NCBI GenBank assembly: GCA_903843965.1
Contig: CAIMRY010000020.1
Span: 1-32,076, forward strand
Origin: an uncultured delta proteobacterium
GTDB taxonomy: Bacteria; Desulfobacterota; Desulfovibrionia; Desulfovibrionales; Desulfovibrionaceae
Length of the DNA stretch: 32,076 bases
Direction: 5' to 3'
Positions within the stretch are counted from its first letter, which is position 1; each line of letters starts with the position of its first letter. A program made the translations under genes and the position numbers. The notes under the pieces were generated by a model that saw nothing but the letters and a program-made list of their open reading frames with translations, was not told the origin of the DNA and made no database searches. Positions 7,588 to 14,784 of this stretch are shown piece after piece.

Positions 7588-8327
7588 AGCCTGACCGGGC
7601 CCAACCCCGGACCGGGGCGCTGGAGCGCAGCTTTCCCGCCAGCCTGGATGAGCTGGAGCGCTTCGTCGCCGACATGCTTGAGGTTCTGACCGCGTGCGGC
7701 CTGGAGGACAACTGCTTCGTCCTGGAGCTCATCGCGCGCGAGGCCCTGGGCAACGCCGTGCTCCACGGCTGCAATGACGACCCGACGCAGACCGTCAGCG
7801 CCAGATTTTCCGTGCGGCCCGACCGGATCGAGCTGTGCGTCGCGGACAGCGGCCCGGGCTTTGACTGGCGCAATGCGCCGGAATGCCCGCCCGAGCCGAC
7901 TTGCGAGACGGGCCGGGGCCTGTGCATCCTGAAATGCTATGCGGACTCGGTGGAGTTCAATGATTCAGGCAATTCGGTACGCATTGCCAAGCTATTGCCT
8001 GTGGAGGAGAAAGAGATGAGCAAAGACATGGAAGGCCCGGTGCAGCTCACCCTGGAGGCCAACGTCTCCGCGAAGAACGTTCAGGCCTTGCGCGAGCTGT
8101 TCAAGCAACACCTGCTGGACGGCGCCCGGAGCATGGAGCTTGACTTCAGCAAGGTGCAGAGCATCGACTCCGTGGGCATAGGGCTCTTGGTGGCCACGCA
8201 CAACTCCCTGGCCAAGGTGGGCGGAAGCCTGTCACTGTCCAATGTGGGCCAGGACATCTTCCAGCTGTTCACCCTGATGCGCCTGGACAAGCATTTCAAT
8301 GTGGCCCCGGCCAGGGCGGGGGGATGA
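7584..8327 (+). CDS. RsbW-like kinase fused to RsbV-like STAS domain
   Basis: A 247-residue protein with two partner-switching domains in one chain. Residues 1-140 are a HATPase_c_2 (GHKL) serine kinase: N-box LIAREALGNAVLHG, G1 box VADSGPGFD, G2 box ETGRGLCIL. Residues 150-247 are a STAS antagonist domain with the phospho-acceptor in SIDSVGIGLL (Ser196, equivalent to the first Ser of DSSG in SpoIIAA). In known systems the kinase and its STAS substrate are separate proteins that bind or release a target. An internal ATG at 8016 (codon 145) has a strong ggagg ribosome site at 8003-8007, so a free STAS protein of 103 residues could also be made. The ATGA overlap with the phosphatase gene and the 3-bp gap to the Hpt gene mark an operon. 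Confidence 0.85.
   Translation: MKPDRAQPRTGALERSFPASLDELERFVADMLEVLTACGLEDNCFVLELIAREALGNAVLHGCNDDPTQTVSARFSVRPDRIELCVADSGPGFDWRNAPECPPEPTCETGRGLCILKCYADSVEFNDSGNSVRIAKLLPVEEKEMSKDMEGPVQLTLEANVSAKNVQALRELFKQHLLDGARSMELDFSKVQSIDSVGIGLLVATHNSLAKVGGSLSLSNVGQDIFQLFTLMRLDKHFNVAPARAGG
8003..8018 (+). promoter_or_regulatory. Internal ribosome binding site and start for the STAS domain
   Basis: A ggagg sequence (8003-8007) lies 8 nt before an in-frame ATG (8016-8018) exactly at the junction between the kinase and STAS domains. This is a better ribosome site than most gene starts in the window. It suggests that the fusion also yields a separate STAS protein, or that the fusion arose by loss of a stop codon between two overlapping genes. 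Confidence 0.6.
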
Positions 8328-8330
8328 GCC

Positions 8331-9449
8331 ATGACGCTGGAAGTCAATGACCTGATCGAGGGCTTTGCGGAGGACTGCCGCGAGCATCTGGACCACATCG
8401 AGGCCTCGCTCATGGACATCGAGGCCGCCGGGGACAACCAGGACCCGGAAGTGGTCAACAGCGTCTTCCGCGCTGCGCACTCCATCAAGGGCGGGGCGGG
8501 CATGCTTGGACTGGACAACATCAAGTCCCTCTCGCACATGCTGGAAAACGTCCTGCACATGGTGCGCAGCAATGAACTGGCGCCCACCCACGACGTGGTG
8601 GAGGTGCTGCTCAAGGGCTTTGACCGGCTCACGGAGATGGTGAACAACATCGAGGACAGCGAGAACATCCCCATCGACGCCCATGTGGCCAAGCTGGTGG
8701 CGCTGACGTCGAAGAGCTCGTCCAGCGCCGCTGTTCCCAGAGAACCGGCGCGGATAGAGGTCGGGCAGTCGCGCATCTTCACCGTCGATCCCGTGAGCCT
8801 GGCCCAGGCCAAGGCCGGGGGCAACGAGATCTACCTGCTGGAGTACGACCTCATCCACGACATCCACGGCAAGGGCAAGATGCCCATGGAGGTCCTGCGG
8901 TCCCTCACGGACACCGGACGCATCGTGGACTGCAAAGTGGACTTTGCGGCCGTGGGCGACCTGGACGCCTTTGGCAACAGCATCCCGTTCTATGTGCTTT
9001 TCGCCACGATCCTGGAGCCCAAGTACGTGTACGGCCTGGTCAAGCTGCCGCCGGAGCGCGTGCGGCACATCGACGACGCCGGGGATGCGGTGCATGTGGC
9101 GGCGCAGGCCACCTTCCGCGAGGAGTTCGGGTCGGTGGTGCTGAACGTCAAGGACGGGGCAGGGCGCATCACCCTGCCCAAGCACATGGAGGCCCAGGTT
9201 CTGGTCAACCTGCGCGTGGCCCTGCTGGGCGCCATGAACCGCTGCGCCAGCCTGGTCGTGGACTGGGGCGGGGTCAGCCAGTGCGATGTCTTCTTCTACC
9301 AGCTGCTGTGCACCGCGCAGCACACGTTAAACGCCAAGGGCATCCGGCTGACAGTGGAGGGCCCCCTGGACGCGGACCTGCGCAAGGCGTGGGCCTCCAT
9401 GGGCTTTGGCTGCGCGGACACCCCGGCCTGCCTGTTCAACGCGTCCTGA
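8331..9449 (+). CDS. Hpt-domain phosphotransfer protein with C-terminal STAS-like domain
   Basis: A 372-residue protein. Residues 1-125 form a CheA-type Hpt (P1) domain with phospho-acceptor His50 in AAHSIKGGAGMLG. Residues 144-250 form a middle domain (EIYLLEYDLIHDIHGKG onward) that resembles the domain following Hpt in some CheA-like proteins. Residues 265-365 look like a STAS fold (SLVVDWGGVSQCDVFFYQLL). No histidine kinase catalytic domain is present, so the phosphate must come from elsewhere. The STAS-like domain has Val at the position of the phosphorylated Ser, so it is probably not a kinase substrate. It starts 3 bp after the kinase-STAS gene and is the last gene of the module. It may link a phosphorelay to the receiver-phosphatase upstream; that role is an inference. 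Confidence 0.82.
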   Translation: MTLEVNDLIEGFAEDCREHLDHIEASLMDIEAAGDNQDPEVVNSVFRAAHSIKGGAGMLGLDNIKSLSHMLENVLHMVRSNELAPTHDVVEVLLKGFDRLTEMVNNIEDSENIPIDAHVAKLVALTSKSSSSAAVPREPARIEVGQSRIFTVDPVSLAQAKAGGNEIYLLEYDLIHDIHGKGKMPMEVLRSLTDTGRIVDCKVDFAAVGDLDAFGNSIPFYVLFATILEPKYVYGLVKLPPERVRHIDDAGDAVHVAAQATFREEFGSVVLNVKDGAGRITLPKHMEAQVLVNLRVALLGAMNRCASLVVDWGGVSQCDVFFYQLLCTAQHTLNAKGIRLTVEGPLDADLRKAWASMGFGCADTPACLFNAS

Positions 9450-9518
9450 GGACAACGGGCTGGCTTGGCTGGCCCGCATGATTGACGTGCGCACACCCTC
9501 AACCTTGCGGGCGGAGAT

Positions 9519-9842
9519 ATGAACAGACGCGTAACGCTGGTGTCCTTTCTTGTGAGCGCATTGCTGGTGTTCTGCCTAACAGCGGCCCAGGCTGCGGGCG
9601 CACGGGCCGTGTCCGCCGAGGACCATGAGCTGACCCAGCGGGTGTATTCCGCCCTGAACAGGGAGTTCGCTGGTCAACCCGGCGATTCGGTTGAGGTCAT
9701 CGTGAAGACGTTTCAAGGGGAGGTCACCCTTACTGGGGCTGCGAACGAGATGGAGAGCATCACGAAGGCTGGCGAAATCGCCAGCAGGGTCAGCGGGGTA
9801 AAGTCCGTCACGAACCGCATCTCGATCAGGGTCACCTACTAG
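9519..9842 (+). CDS. Secreted BON-domain protein
   Basis: A 107-residue protein with an N-terminal signal peptide (MNRRVTLVSFLVSALLVFCL, cleavage near AAQA) followed by a single BON domain at about residues 37-105, with the typical pattern VEVIVKTFQGEVTLTGAANE and the ending SGVKSVTNRISIRV. BON domains occur in OsmY-like periplasmic proteins and in envelope or pore proteins, where they are thought to bind lipid or peptidoglycan. A ggcggag ribosome site precedes the ATG. It lies 69 bp after the signalling module on the same strand; no functional link can be shown. One BON domain instead of the two of OsmY makes it a small member of the group. Confidence 0.85.
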   Translation: MNRRVTLVSFLVSALLVFCLTAAQAAGARAVSAEDHELTQRVYSALNREFAGQPGDSVEVIVKTFQGEVTLTGAANEMESITKAGEIASRVSGVKSVTNRISIRVTY

Positions 9843-10181
9843 GTGGCCCAGCACCCGGTGTGCCTGGCGAGACCCTTCATTTTCGGCCCCAGCCTCACCG
9901 TGACGGCAGTGGACGCACCCGTGTCTGTTGACGGATGCCCGCTCATCGACTCGGACGGCGAGTTCCCGGCCAGGCTGCTGCGACGGCGCCCGCGCACCCG
10001 GAACCGTTCAGGAACCGTTGCGGAAAACCAGCAAATGGGAGGCCGTGGAGTCGTTCGTGGTCTCGGTGGAGGACCGGGCGCGGGTGAACCCGGTGGGACG
10101 AAGTGCGTCGAAATCCTTTACGCAAAGTTTACGCACGGGCGCGTAACACAGTGCCCGAATTCACTTGTTTTGCTCCACCAC
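9843..10181. other. Intergenic stretch without a supported gene
   Basis: Between the BON gene and the tRNA-Thr terminator I find no ORF with family motifs, no tRNA and no clear promoter. A long plus-strand ORF crosses this region and continues antisense through tRNA-Thr, but it is a composition artefact. Confidence 0.6.
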
Positions 10182-10220
10182 AGAAAAGACCCCGCCTGGC
10201 CTTTGAGCCTTGCGGGGTCT
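10182..10220 (-). terminator. Rho-independent terminator of tRNA-Thr
   Basis: Arms agaccccgc (10187-10195) and gcggggtct (10212-10220) pair perfectly, with a T-rich run on the minus strand just after the hairpin (10183-10187). It begins 9 bp after the tRNA-Thr 3' end. Confidence 0.85.
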
Positions 10221-10229
10221 AGTCTTTTC

Positions 10230-10305
10230 TGGAGCCAGCGCGCGGAATCGAACCGCGGACCTGCTGATTACGAATCAGCTGCTCTGCCAGCTGAGCTACG
10301 CTGGC
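10230..10305 (-). tRNA. tRNA-Thr (anticodon CGT)
   Basis: A complete 76-nt cloverleaf on the minus strand: acceptor GCCAGCG/CGCTGGC, D-arm GCTC/GAGC, anticodon stem GCTGA/TCAGC with loop TTCGTAA (CGT at 10270-10272), T-arm CGCGG/CCGCG, discriminator T and an encoded CCA. It reads ACG codons. Confidence 0.97.
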
Positions 10306-10321
10306 TGACTCGCGTCGCGCC

Positions 10322-10350
10322 TTGATATACAAGCCCTTCCGGCTGGTCAA
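10322..10350 (-). promoter_or_regulatory. Probable sigma-70 promoter for tRNA-Thr
   Basis: On the minus strand, TTGACC (10345-10350) and TATCAA (10322-10327) are 17 bp apart. The predicted start is about 10 nt before the tRNA-Thr 5' end. Confidence 0.5.
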
Positions 10351-10446
10351 GGGCAAAAATGAATCTCCCAAAATCTACCAAATTCCAGACCAAGTGGGCG
10401 GCTTCATTGTCCACGAATCATCCGCCTGATCGTGCCCGATCATCTG

Positions 10447-10465
10447 GCGATCAGCGCCTGATCGC
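10447..10465. repeat. Perfect inverted repeat, 8-bp arms, GATC-rich
   Basis: gcgatcag-cgc-ctgatcgc forms a perfect hairpin about 60 bp downstream of the moeA stop. No T-run follows on either strand, so it is not a typical terminator. Four GATC sites start at 10428, 10438, 10449 and 10460, that is, at 10-11 bp spacing. Confidence 0.6.
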
Positions 10466-10525
10466 GGCGGCAGGCGGCAGTCCGGGCCGTCAATGCACGC
10501 CGGGCGCCCACCGGGCCGAGCCGCG

Positions 10526-11800
10526 TCAATCGAACCGGTGGCCGCGCCGGTGCTCCCAGATGGGGATCATGGGCAAAAGCTCGCCCGGCTCCTCCAGCCC
10601 GGAGACGATGAGCAGGCCCTGGGCCTCGATCATGTCCCGGCGCGTCTCGCGGCTTCTGTCCAGCAACGGGTTGGCGCGCAGCTCTGATCCGTGGGGCTCG
10701 ATGGTGCAGGGCACCAGTTTTTCCCAGCCGGGCTGAGCCAGGGAGGGCATGACCAGGGGCCGCGCCAGCACGGGGCTGGGCACGGGCAGGGTGCGCCCGC
10801 GCATCCAGCACACGGCAGGCAGCACCAGGGCGTGCATGAGGGCGAACACTGCCCAGGGCGTGCCCGGTAGGGCGAAGAGCATGGTGCGGCCGCGCACGGC
10901 GGCGAAAAAGCTTTTGCCCGGCGTCAGGGCCACGCCGTTGAACAGCGGGGTGAATCCGGCCAGCACCGCCGCCCGCAGGATGAAATCGCGCTGGCCCGGC
11001 CCGGTGCCGCCCGTGGTCACGATGCAGTCGCACTCCGCCAGCCCGCGCAGCCGCTCGGCGATGTGCTCCAGGCCGTTGGCGCAGACCTCGCCGCGCACCT
11101 GATCCACGCCGCGCAGCCGCAGCAGCCCCGCAGCCAGGAGCAGGTTGTCCGCTGGCATGCGCCCGCCCGCATCCTGGCCGTCATGATCCTGGCCGTCATG
11201 ATCCTGGCAGTCCAGGGGGGCCAGCTCGTTGCCGATGGCCAGCACGCTGGTCCTTGGCGTCGAATAGGCCTCCACCTGCAGGATGCCGGACACGGCCAGG
11301 GTCGCCAGCACCGCCGGGGTGAAGTCCTGGCCGCGGCGGACGATGCGCGATCCGGCTTTGATGTCGCACCCGGCCTGGCACACGTGCAGGCCCGGCTGTA
11401 GTTCCCGTGTCAACACCAGCCTGCCGTCCTGGACCTCCACGTCTTCCATGGCCACGGCGCAGTCTGCGCCCGGAGGCATCGGCCCGCCGGTGAGCATGAC
11501 CACAGCCTGGCCCGGCGGCAGGGGCTCGGCGGGGCTGCTGCTGGGGCGTATTTCGCCCGCGATCTCAAAGCAGGCCGGGGACTCCGGGCTTGCGCCCCGT
11601 GTGGCCTGGCTGTCCAGGGCATAGCCGTCCACGTAGGATTTGGCCGCCACCGGGCTTGCGTGGGCGGCGAAAAGATCACGCGCGCAGACCAGGGCCAGGG
11701 CCTCGGTCACGGGCACGGTCTGGGTTTGCGCCGCATGGGCCTGGAGGTGGTGGCGGATGTGCTCCAGGGCCAGGTCGCGGGAGATGCGCTGGTCTGTCAT
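10526..11800 (-). CDS. moeA: Molybdopterin molybdenumtransferase MoeA
   Basis: A 424-residue cytoplasmic enzyme that inserts molybdate into adenylated molybdopterin, the last common step of Mo cofactor synthesis. Family signs are SYVDGYAL near residue 55, the MoeA/MogA-type TTGGTGPGQRDFI near 263, GVALTPGKSFF near 290 and LPGTPWAVF near 315. The start overlaps the mobA stop by 4 bp (ATGA), so the pair is translationally coupled. An odd insert, CQDHDGQDHDGQDAGG near residues 198-213, comes from a 15-bp tandem duplication at about 11170-11215 and probably forms a surface loop. Mo/W cofactor genes suit an organism with formate dehydrogenases and similar enzymes. Confidence 0.93.
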   Translation of the reverse strand: MTDQRISRDLALEHIRHHLQAHAAQTQTVPVTEALALVCARDLFAAHASPVAAKSYVDGYALDSQATRGASPESPACFEIAGEIRPSSSPAEPLPPGQAVVMLTGGPMPPGADCAVAMEDVEVQDGRLVLTRELQPGLHVCQAGCDIKAGSRIVRRGQDFTPAVLATLAVSGILQVEAYSTPRTSVLAIGNELAPLDCQDHDGQDHDGQDAGGRMPADNLLLAAGLLRLRGVDQVRGEVCANGLEHIAERLRGLAECDCIVTTGGTGPGQRDFILRAAVLAGFTPLFNGVALTPGKSFFAAVRGRTMLFALPGTPWAVFALMHALVLPAVCWMRGRTLPVPSPVLARPLVMPSLAQPGWEKLVPCTIEPHGSELRANPLLDRSRETRRDMIEAQGLLIVSGLEEPGELLPMIPIWEHRRGHRFD

Positions 11801-12489
11801 GAATACTCCTCTCCGGTTTTGGGCGTCACGGGCGGCACGTGAGCCGGAAGGAGGGACCGGCAGTCCTGCCTGAGCAGCTCCAGCTCCTCCGGGGTGTTGG
11901 CGTTGCGAAAGGTCACAAGGTCCGGGTCGGCCCGCAGCAGGGCCGCAACCGGCAGGGGCGAAACGCGCACCTTGTCGAAGAAGCGGATGATCTTGTAGTC
12001 CTCCCGCTCCAGCTGGGCCTCGATGTGCGGCAGGCAGCGGCGGGAGTAGATGGCGCAGAGCGGCTCGAAGTAGCCATCGGGTTTCATCGGCAGCACCACG
12101 TCGTCCTCTGGCCGCAGGTGGGCAAGCAGGGCGGTGAGCAGCGCCGGGCGCAGCAACGGGGTGTCGCAGGCGGTGATGAACACGTGATCGGTGCCTGCGT
12201 TGGCCAGGGCCGTGCGGATGCCGGTGAGGGAGCTGCGCGCCGGTTCCTCGTCGAGCACCAGTCGCCAGCCCGCGCCCGGCAAAAGCGGCTGGAAGGCCTC
12301 GGGCTCCTTGGCCACCAGCAGGATCTCCACAAAGCGCCCGGACAGGGTGTCCAGAAGCGTGTCGAGGATGGTCCGGCCGCCCACCTTAAGCAGGGCCTTT
12401 GTGGCGCCGCCCATGCGTCTGGCCGCGCCCCCGGCGAGGATCGCGGCGGTGCAGGGCAGGGGGGGGCTGTTCACTTCGGCTCTGCGCAT
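11797..12489 (-). CDS. mobA: Molybdenum cofactor guanylyltransferase MobA
   Basis: A 230-residue nucleotidyltransferase that joins GMP to Mo-molybdopterin to give the guanine dinucleotide cofactor used by DMSO-reductase-family enzymes such as formate dehydrogenases. The N-terminal GTP-binding signature AAILAGGAARRMGG and the following KALLKVGGRTILD are clear, and ITACDTPLL near residue 105 supplies the metal-binding Asp. It is followed directly by moeA with an ATGA overlap. The given ATG (12489) lies almost on the predicted transcription start of the promoter at 12496-12524. A GTG at 12474 (VNSPPLPCTAAILAGG) would leave a short leader with a weak gcagag ribosome site and may be the true start; otherwise the mRNA is leaderless. 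Confidence 0.9.
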   Translation of the reverse strand: MRRAEVNSPPLPCTAAILAGGAARRMGGATKALLKVGGRTILDTLLDTLSGRFVEILLVAKEPEAFQPLLPGAGWRLVLDEEPARSSLTGIRTALANAGTDHVFITACDTPLLRPALLTALLAHLRPEDDVVLPMKPDGYFEPLCAIYSRRCLPHIEAQLEREDYKIIRFFDKVRVSPLPVAALLRADPDLVTFRNANTPEELELLRQDCRSLLPAHVPPVTPKTGEEYS

Positions 12490-12495
12490 TCATTG

Positions 12496-12524
12496 ACTAT
12501 AGTGCGTATCTGTCATCCGGGCAA
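12496..12524 (-). promoter_or_regulatory. Sigma-70-type promoter of mobA-moeA
   Basis: On the minus strand, TTGCCC (12519-12524) and TATAGT (12496-12501) are 17 bp apart. The -10 matches consensus at five of six positions. The predicted start is near 12489, at the annotated mobA ATG. Confidence 0.6.
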
Positions 12525-12577
12525 CCGCATTGGCCGCGATTTGGCGAGGAAAGATCGTCCTGCCCCGGTCGAGCCCC

Positions 12578-12606
12578 TTGAGGCGCAGGCCTGGACTGTG
12601 TATTCA
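12578..12606 (+). promoter_or_regulatory. Possible promoter for the acyl-CoA synthetase operon
   Basis: TTGAGG (12578-12583) and TATTCA (12601-12606) are 17 bp apart, about 50 bp before the GTG start. The -10 is weak (three of six positions). Confidence 0.33.
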
Positions 12607-12655
12607 TAAAGACAGGCGACCAGCCCGGCCAGCACCCTCAACCCTGGAGACATGA

Positions 12656-14758
12656 GTGGACCAGCGCGCCCTGCACGCATTCTTCGCCCCGCGCACCGTG
12701 GCCGTCATCGGCGCCTCGGCCACGCCCGGCAAGATCGGGCACTGCGTGGTGGCCAACATGCTGGCTGCAGGCTTCAAGGGCCGCCTGTTTCCGGTGAACC
12801 CCAAGGGCGGCATGATCGAGGGTCTGAGCGTGGTGCGCAGCGTGTCCGAGCTGCCGGGCGGCATCGACCTGGCGGTCATCGCCGTGCCCAGGGAAAAGGT
12901 TCTCCCCGCCCTGGAGGAGCTGGCCGCCAGGGGCCTCAAGTCGGCCATCGTCATCACCGCGGGCTTCCGCGAGGTCGGGCGCGAGGGCTTTGACCTGGAG
13001 CAGCGGATGGCCGCGCTGGCCAAAAGCCACGGCATCGCGCTGCTGGGGCCCAACTGCCTGGGCATGATGAACACGGCCCAGGGGGTCAACGCGTCGTTTT
13101 CCGCCACCCAGCCCCTGCCTGGCGACCTGGCCTTCTGCTCCCAGTCCGGCGCGCTCTGCGTGGCGATCCTCGACTGGGCCAGGGGCGAGAACATCGGCTT
13201 CTCCAAGTTCGTAAGCCTGGGCAACAAGGCCGTGTTGAGCGAGACGCAGATGCTGCGTTATCTGGGCGATGACCCGGCCTCCAAGGTCGTCCTGGGCTAC
13301 ATCGAGAACGTGGAGAACGGCGAGGAGTTCATGCGCACGGCCAGGCAGGTCTGCCGCACCAAGCCCGTGATCATGCTCAAAGCCGGATCCACCGCCGCCG
13401 GGGCCAAGGCCGCCAGCTCGCACACCGGGGCCATCGCCGGGTCGGACAAGGCCTATGAGACGGCCTTCCGCCAGTCGGGCATCGTGCGCGCCAAGGACGT
13501 GGAGTCCCTGTTCTGCCTGGCCGAGGCCTTCGCCAACCTGCCCCTGCCCAAGGGCCCCAATGTGGCCATCGTGACCAATTCAGGCGGTCCGGGCATCCTG
13601 GCCGCCGATGCCTGCGAGAAGACCCGCCTGCACATGGCCCGGCTCTCGCCCGAGACCATCCAGCGTCTGCAAGCCCTCTTGCCACCGTACGCCGCCGTGT
13701 ACAACCCGGTGGACATCATCGGCGACGCCAACGCCGAGCGCTACCGCAAGGCCCTGGAGATTGTGCTGGACGATCCCCTGGTGCACGCCGTGCTGCTGGT
13801 GCTCACGCCCACGGGCATGGTCGAGATCGAGGCCACGGCCACGGCTGTGGCGCATCTGGCCCGGCGCTCGGAAAAGCCCGTTGTCTCCTGTCTCATGGGC
13901 CGCAGCCACGTTTACGACGGCAAGCGCATCCTGCGCGCGGCGGGCCTGCCGTGCTACGCCTTCCCCGAACCGGCCATGCGCAGCATCGAGGCCATGTACA
14001 CCTACGCCCTGTGGAAGCAGAAGCCCGTGCCCGTGTACGAGTCGCCCCCGCGCGACAGGGCGGCTGCAGCCAGGGTCATTGAGGAGGCGCTGGCGCGCGG
14101 CCAGAGCGAGATCGTGGAGTTCCAGGGGCGCGACGTGCTCGAAGCCTACAACCTGCCCACGCCCCGGACCAGGCTTGCCCGCAGCAGCACGGAGGCCGTG
14201 CGCGCCGCCCAGGACATGGGGGGGCCGGTGGCGCTCAAGATCGCCTCCCCGCAGATCTCGCACAAGACCGACGTGCGCGGGGTGGTCCTCAATCTCGAAG
14301 GCGAGGCGGCCATCCGCCAGGCCTTCTGGGACATCACCAGCCGCGCCCAGCGCCTGCGGCCCGACGTGTACATCGCCGGGTGCCTGGTGCAGGAGATGGC
14401 CCCCAGGAACGCCCAGGAGGTCATCGTGGGATTCAAGCGCGACGAGCAGTTCGGCCCGCTGTTGATGTTCGGCCTGGGCGGCATCCACGTGGAGATACTC
14501 AAAGATGTGGCTTTCCATCTGAACCCCTTGAGTCGCGACGACGCTTTTGGCATGATCCGGTCCATCCGGTCGTACCTGCTGCTCAAGGGGGTGCGCGGCA
14601 CCCCGTGCGTCGACCTGAACGCCCTGGCGGACGTGCTTCTGGCCCTGTCCGCCCTGGCCGATGATTTTCCGCAGGTGTACGAGGCGGAGTTCAACCCGGT
14701 TCTGGTGAACCACGAGCGCGCGCTGGTTGCGGACATGCGCATGACGCTGCGCGCGTAA
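12656..14758 (+). CDS. ADP-forming acyl-CoA (acetyl-CoA) synthetase, fused alpha-beta
   Basis: A 700-residue protein with the full domain order of NDP-forming acyl-CoA synthetases: CoA-binding domain (FAPRTVAVIGASATPGKIG, near residue 10), succinyl-CoA-ligase-like domains with the phospho-acceptor His256 in SSHTGAIAGSD, and a C-terminal ATP-grasp region (VALKIASPQISHKTDVRG near 525, MFGLGGIHVEILKD near 605). The family interconverts acyl-CoA, ADP and phosphate with acid, ATP and CoA, so it can make ATP from acetyl-CoA or activate acetate. The start is GTG at 12656 with a ggaga site 5 nt upstream; the ATG at 12652 is out of frame. The next gene follows after 26 bp on the same strand. Specificity (acetate or another acyl group) cannot be settled by eye. 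Confidence 0.9.
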   Translation: MDQRALHAFFAPRTVAVIGASATPGKIGHCVVANMLAAGFKGRLFPVNPKGGMIEGLSVVRSVSELPGGIDLAVIAVPREKVLPALEELAARGLKSAIVITAGFREVGREGFDLEQRMAALAKSHGIALLGPNCLGMMNTAQGVNASFSATQPLPGDLAFCSQSGALCVAILDWARGENIGFSKFVSLGNKAVLSETQMLRYLGDDPASKVVLGYIENVENGEEFMRTARQVCRTKPVIMLKAGSTAAGAKAASSHTGAIAGSDKAYETAFRQSGIVRAKDVESLFCLAEAFANLPLPKGPNVAIVTNSGGPGILAADACEKTRLHMARLSPETIQRLQALLPPYAAVYNPVDIIGDANAERYRKALEIVLDDPLVHAVLLVLTPTGMVEIEATATAVAHLARRSEKPVVSCLMGRSHVYDGKRILRAAGLPCYAFPEPAMRSIEAMYTYALWKQKPVPVYESPPRDRAAAARVIEEALARGQSEIVEFQGRDVLEAYNLPTPRTRLARSSTEAVRAAQDMGGPVALKIASPQISHKTDVRGVVLNLEGEAAIRQAFWDITSRAQRLRPDVYIAGCLVQEMAPRNAQEVIVGFKRDEQFGPLLMFGLGGIHVEILKDVAFHLNPLSRDDAFGMIRSIRSYLLLKGVRGTPCVDLNALADVLLALSALADDFPQVYEAEFNPVLVNHERALVADMRMTLRA

Positions 14759-14784
14759 GGCGTTTGGCGAGAGAGGAGGAGACA

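Noticed and set aside
9843-10325. Plus-strand ORF of 160 residues ending in AESNRGPADYESAALPAEL
   Set aside because: The end is the antisense of tRNA-Thr and the rest has no ribosome site or family motif.
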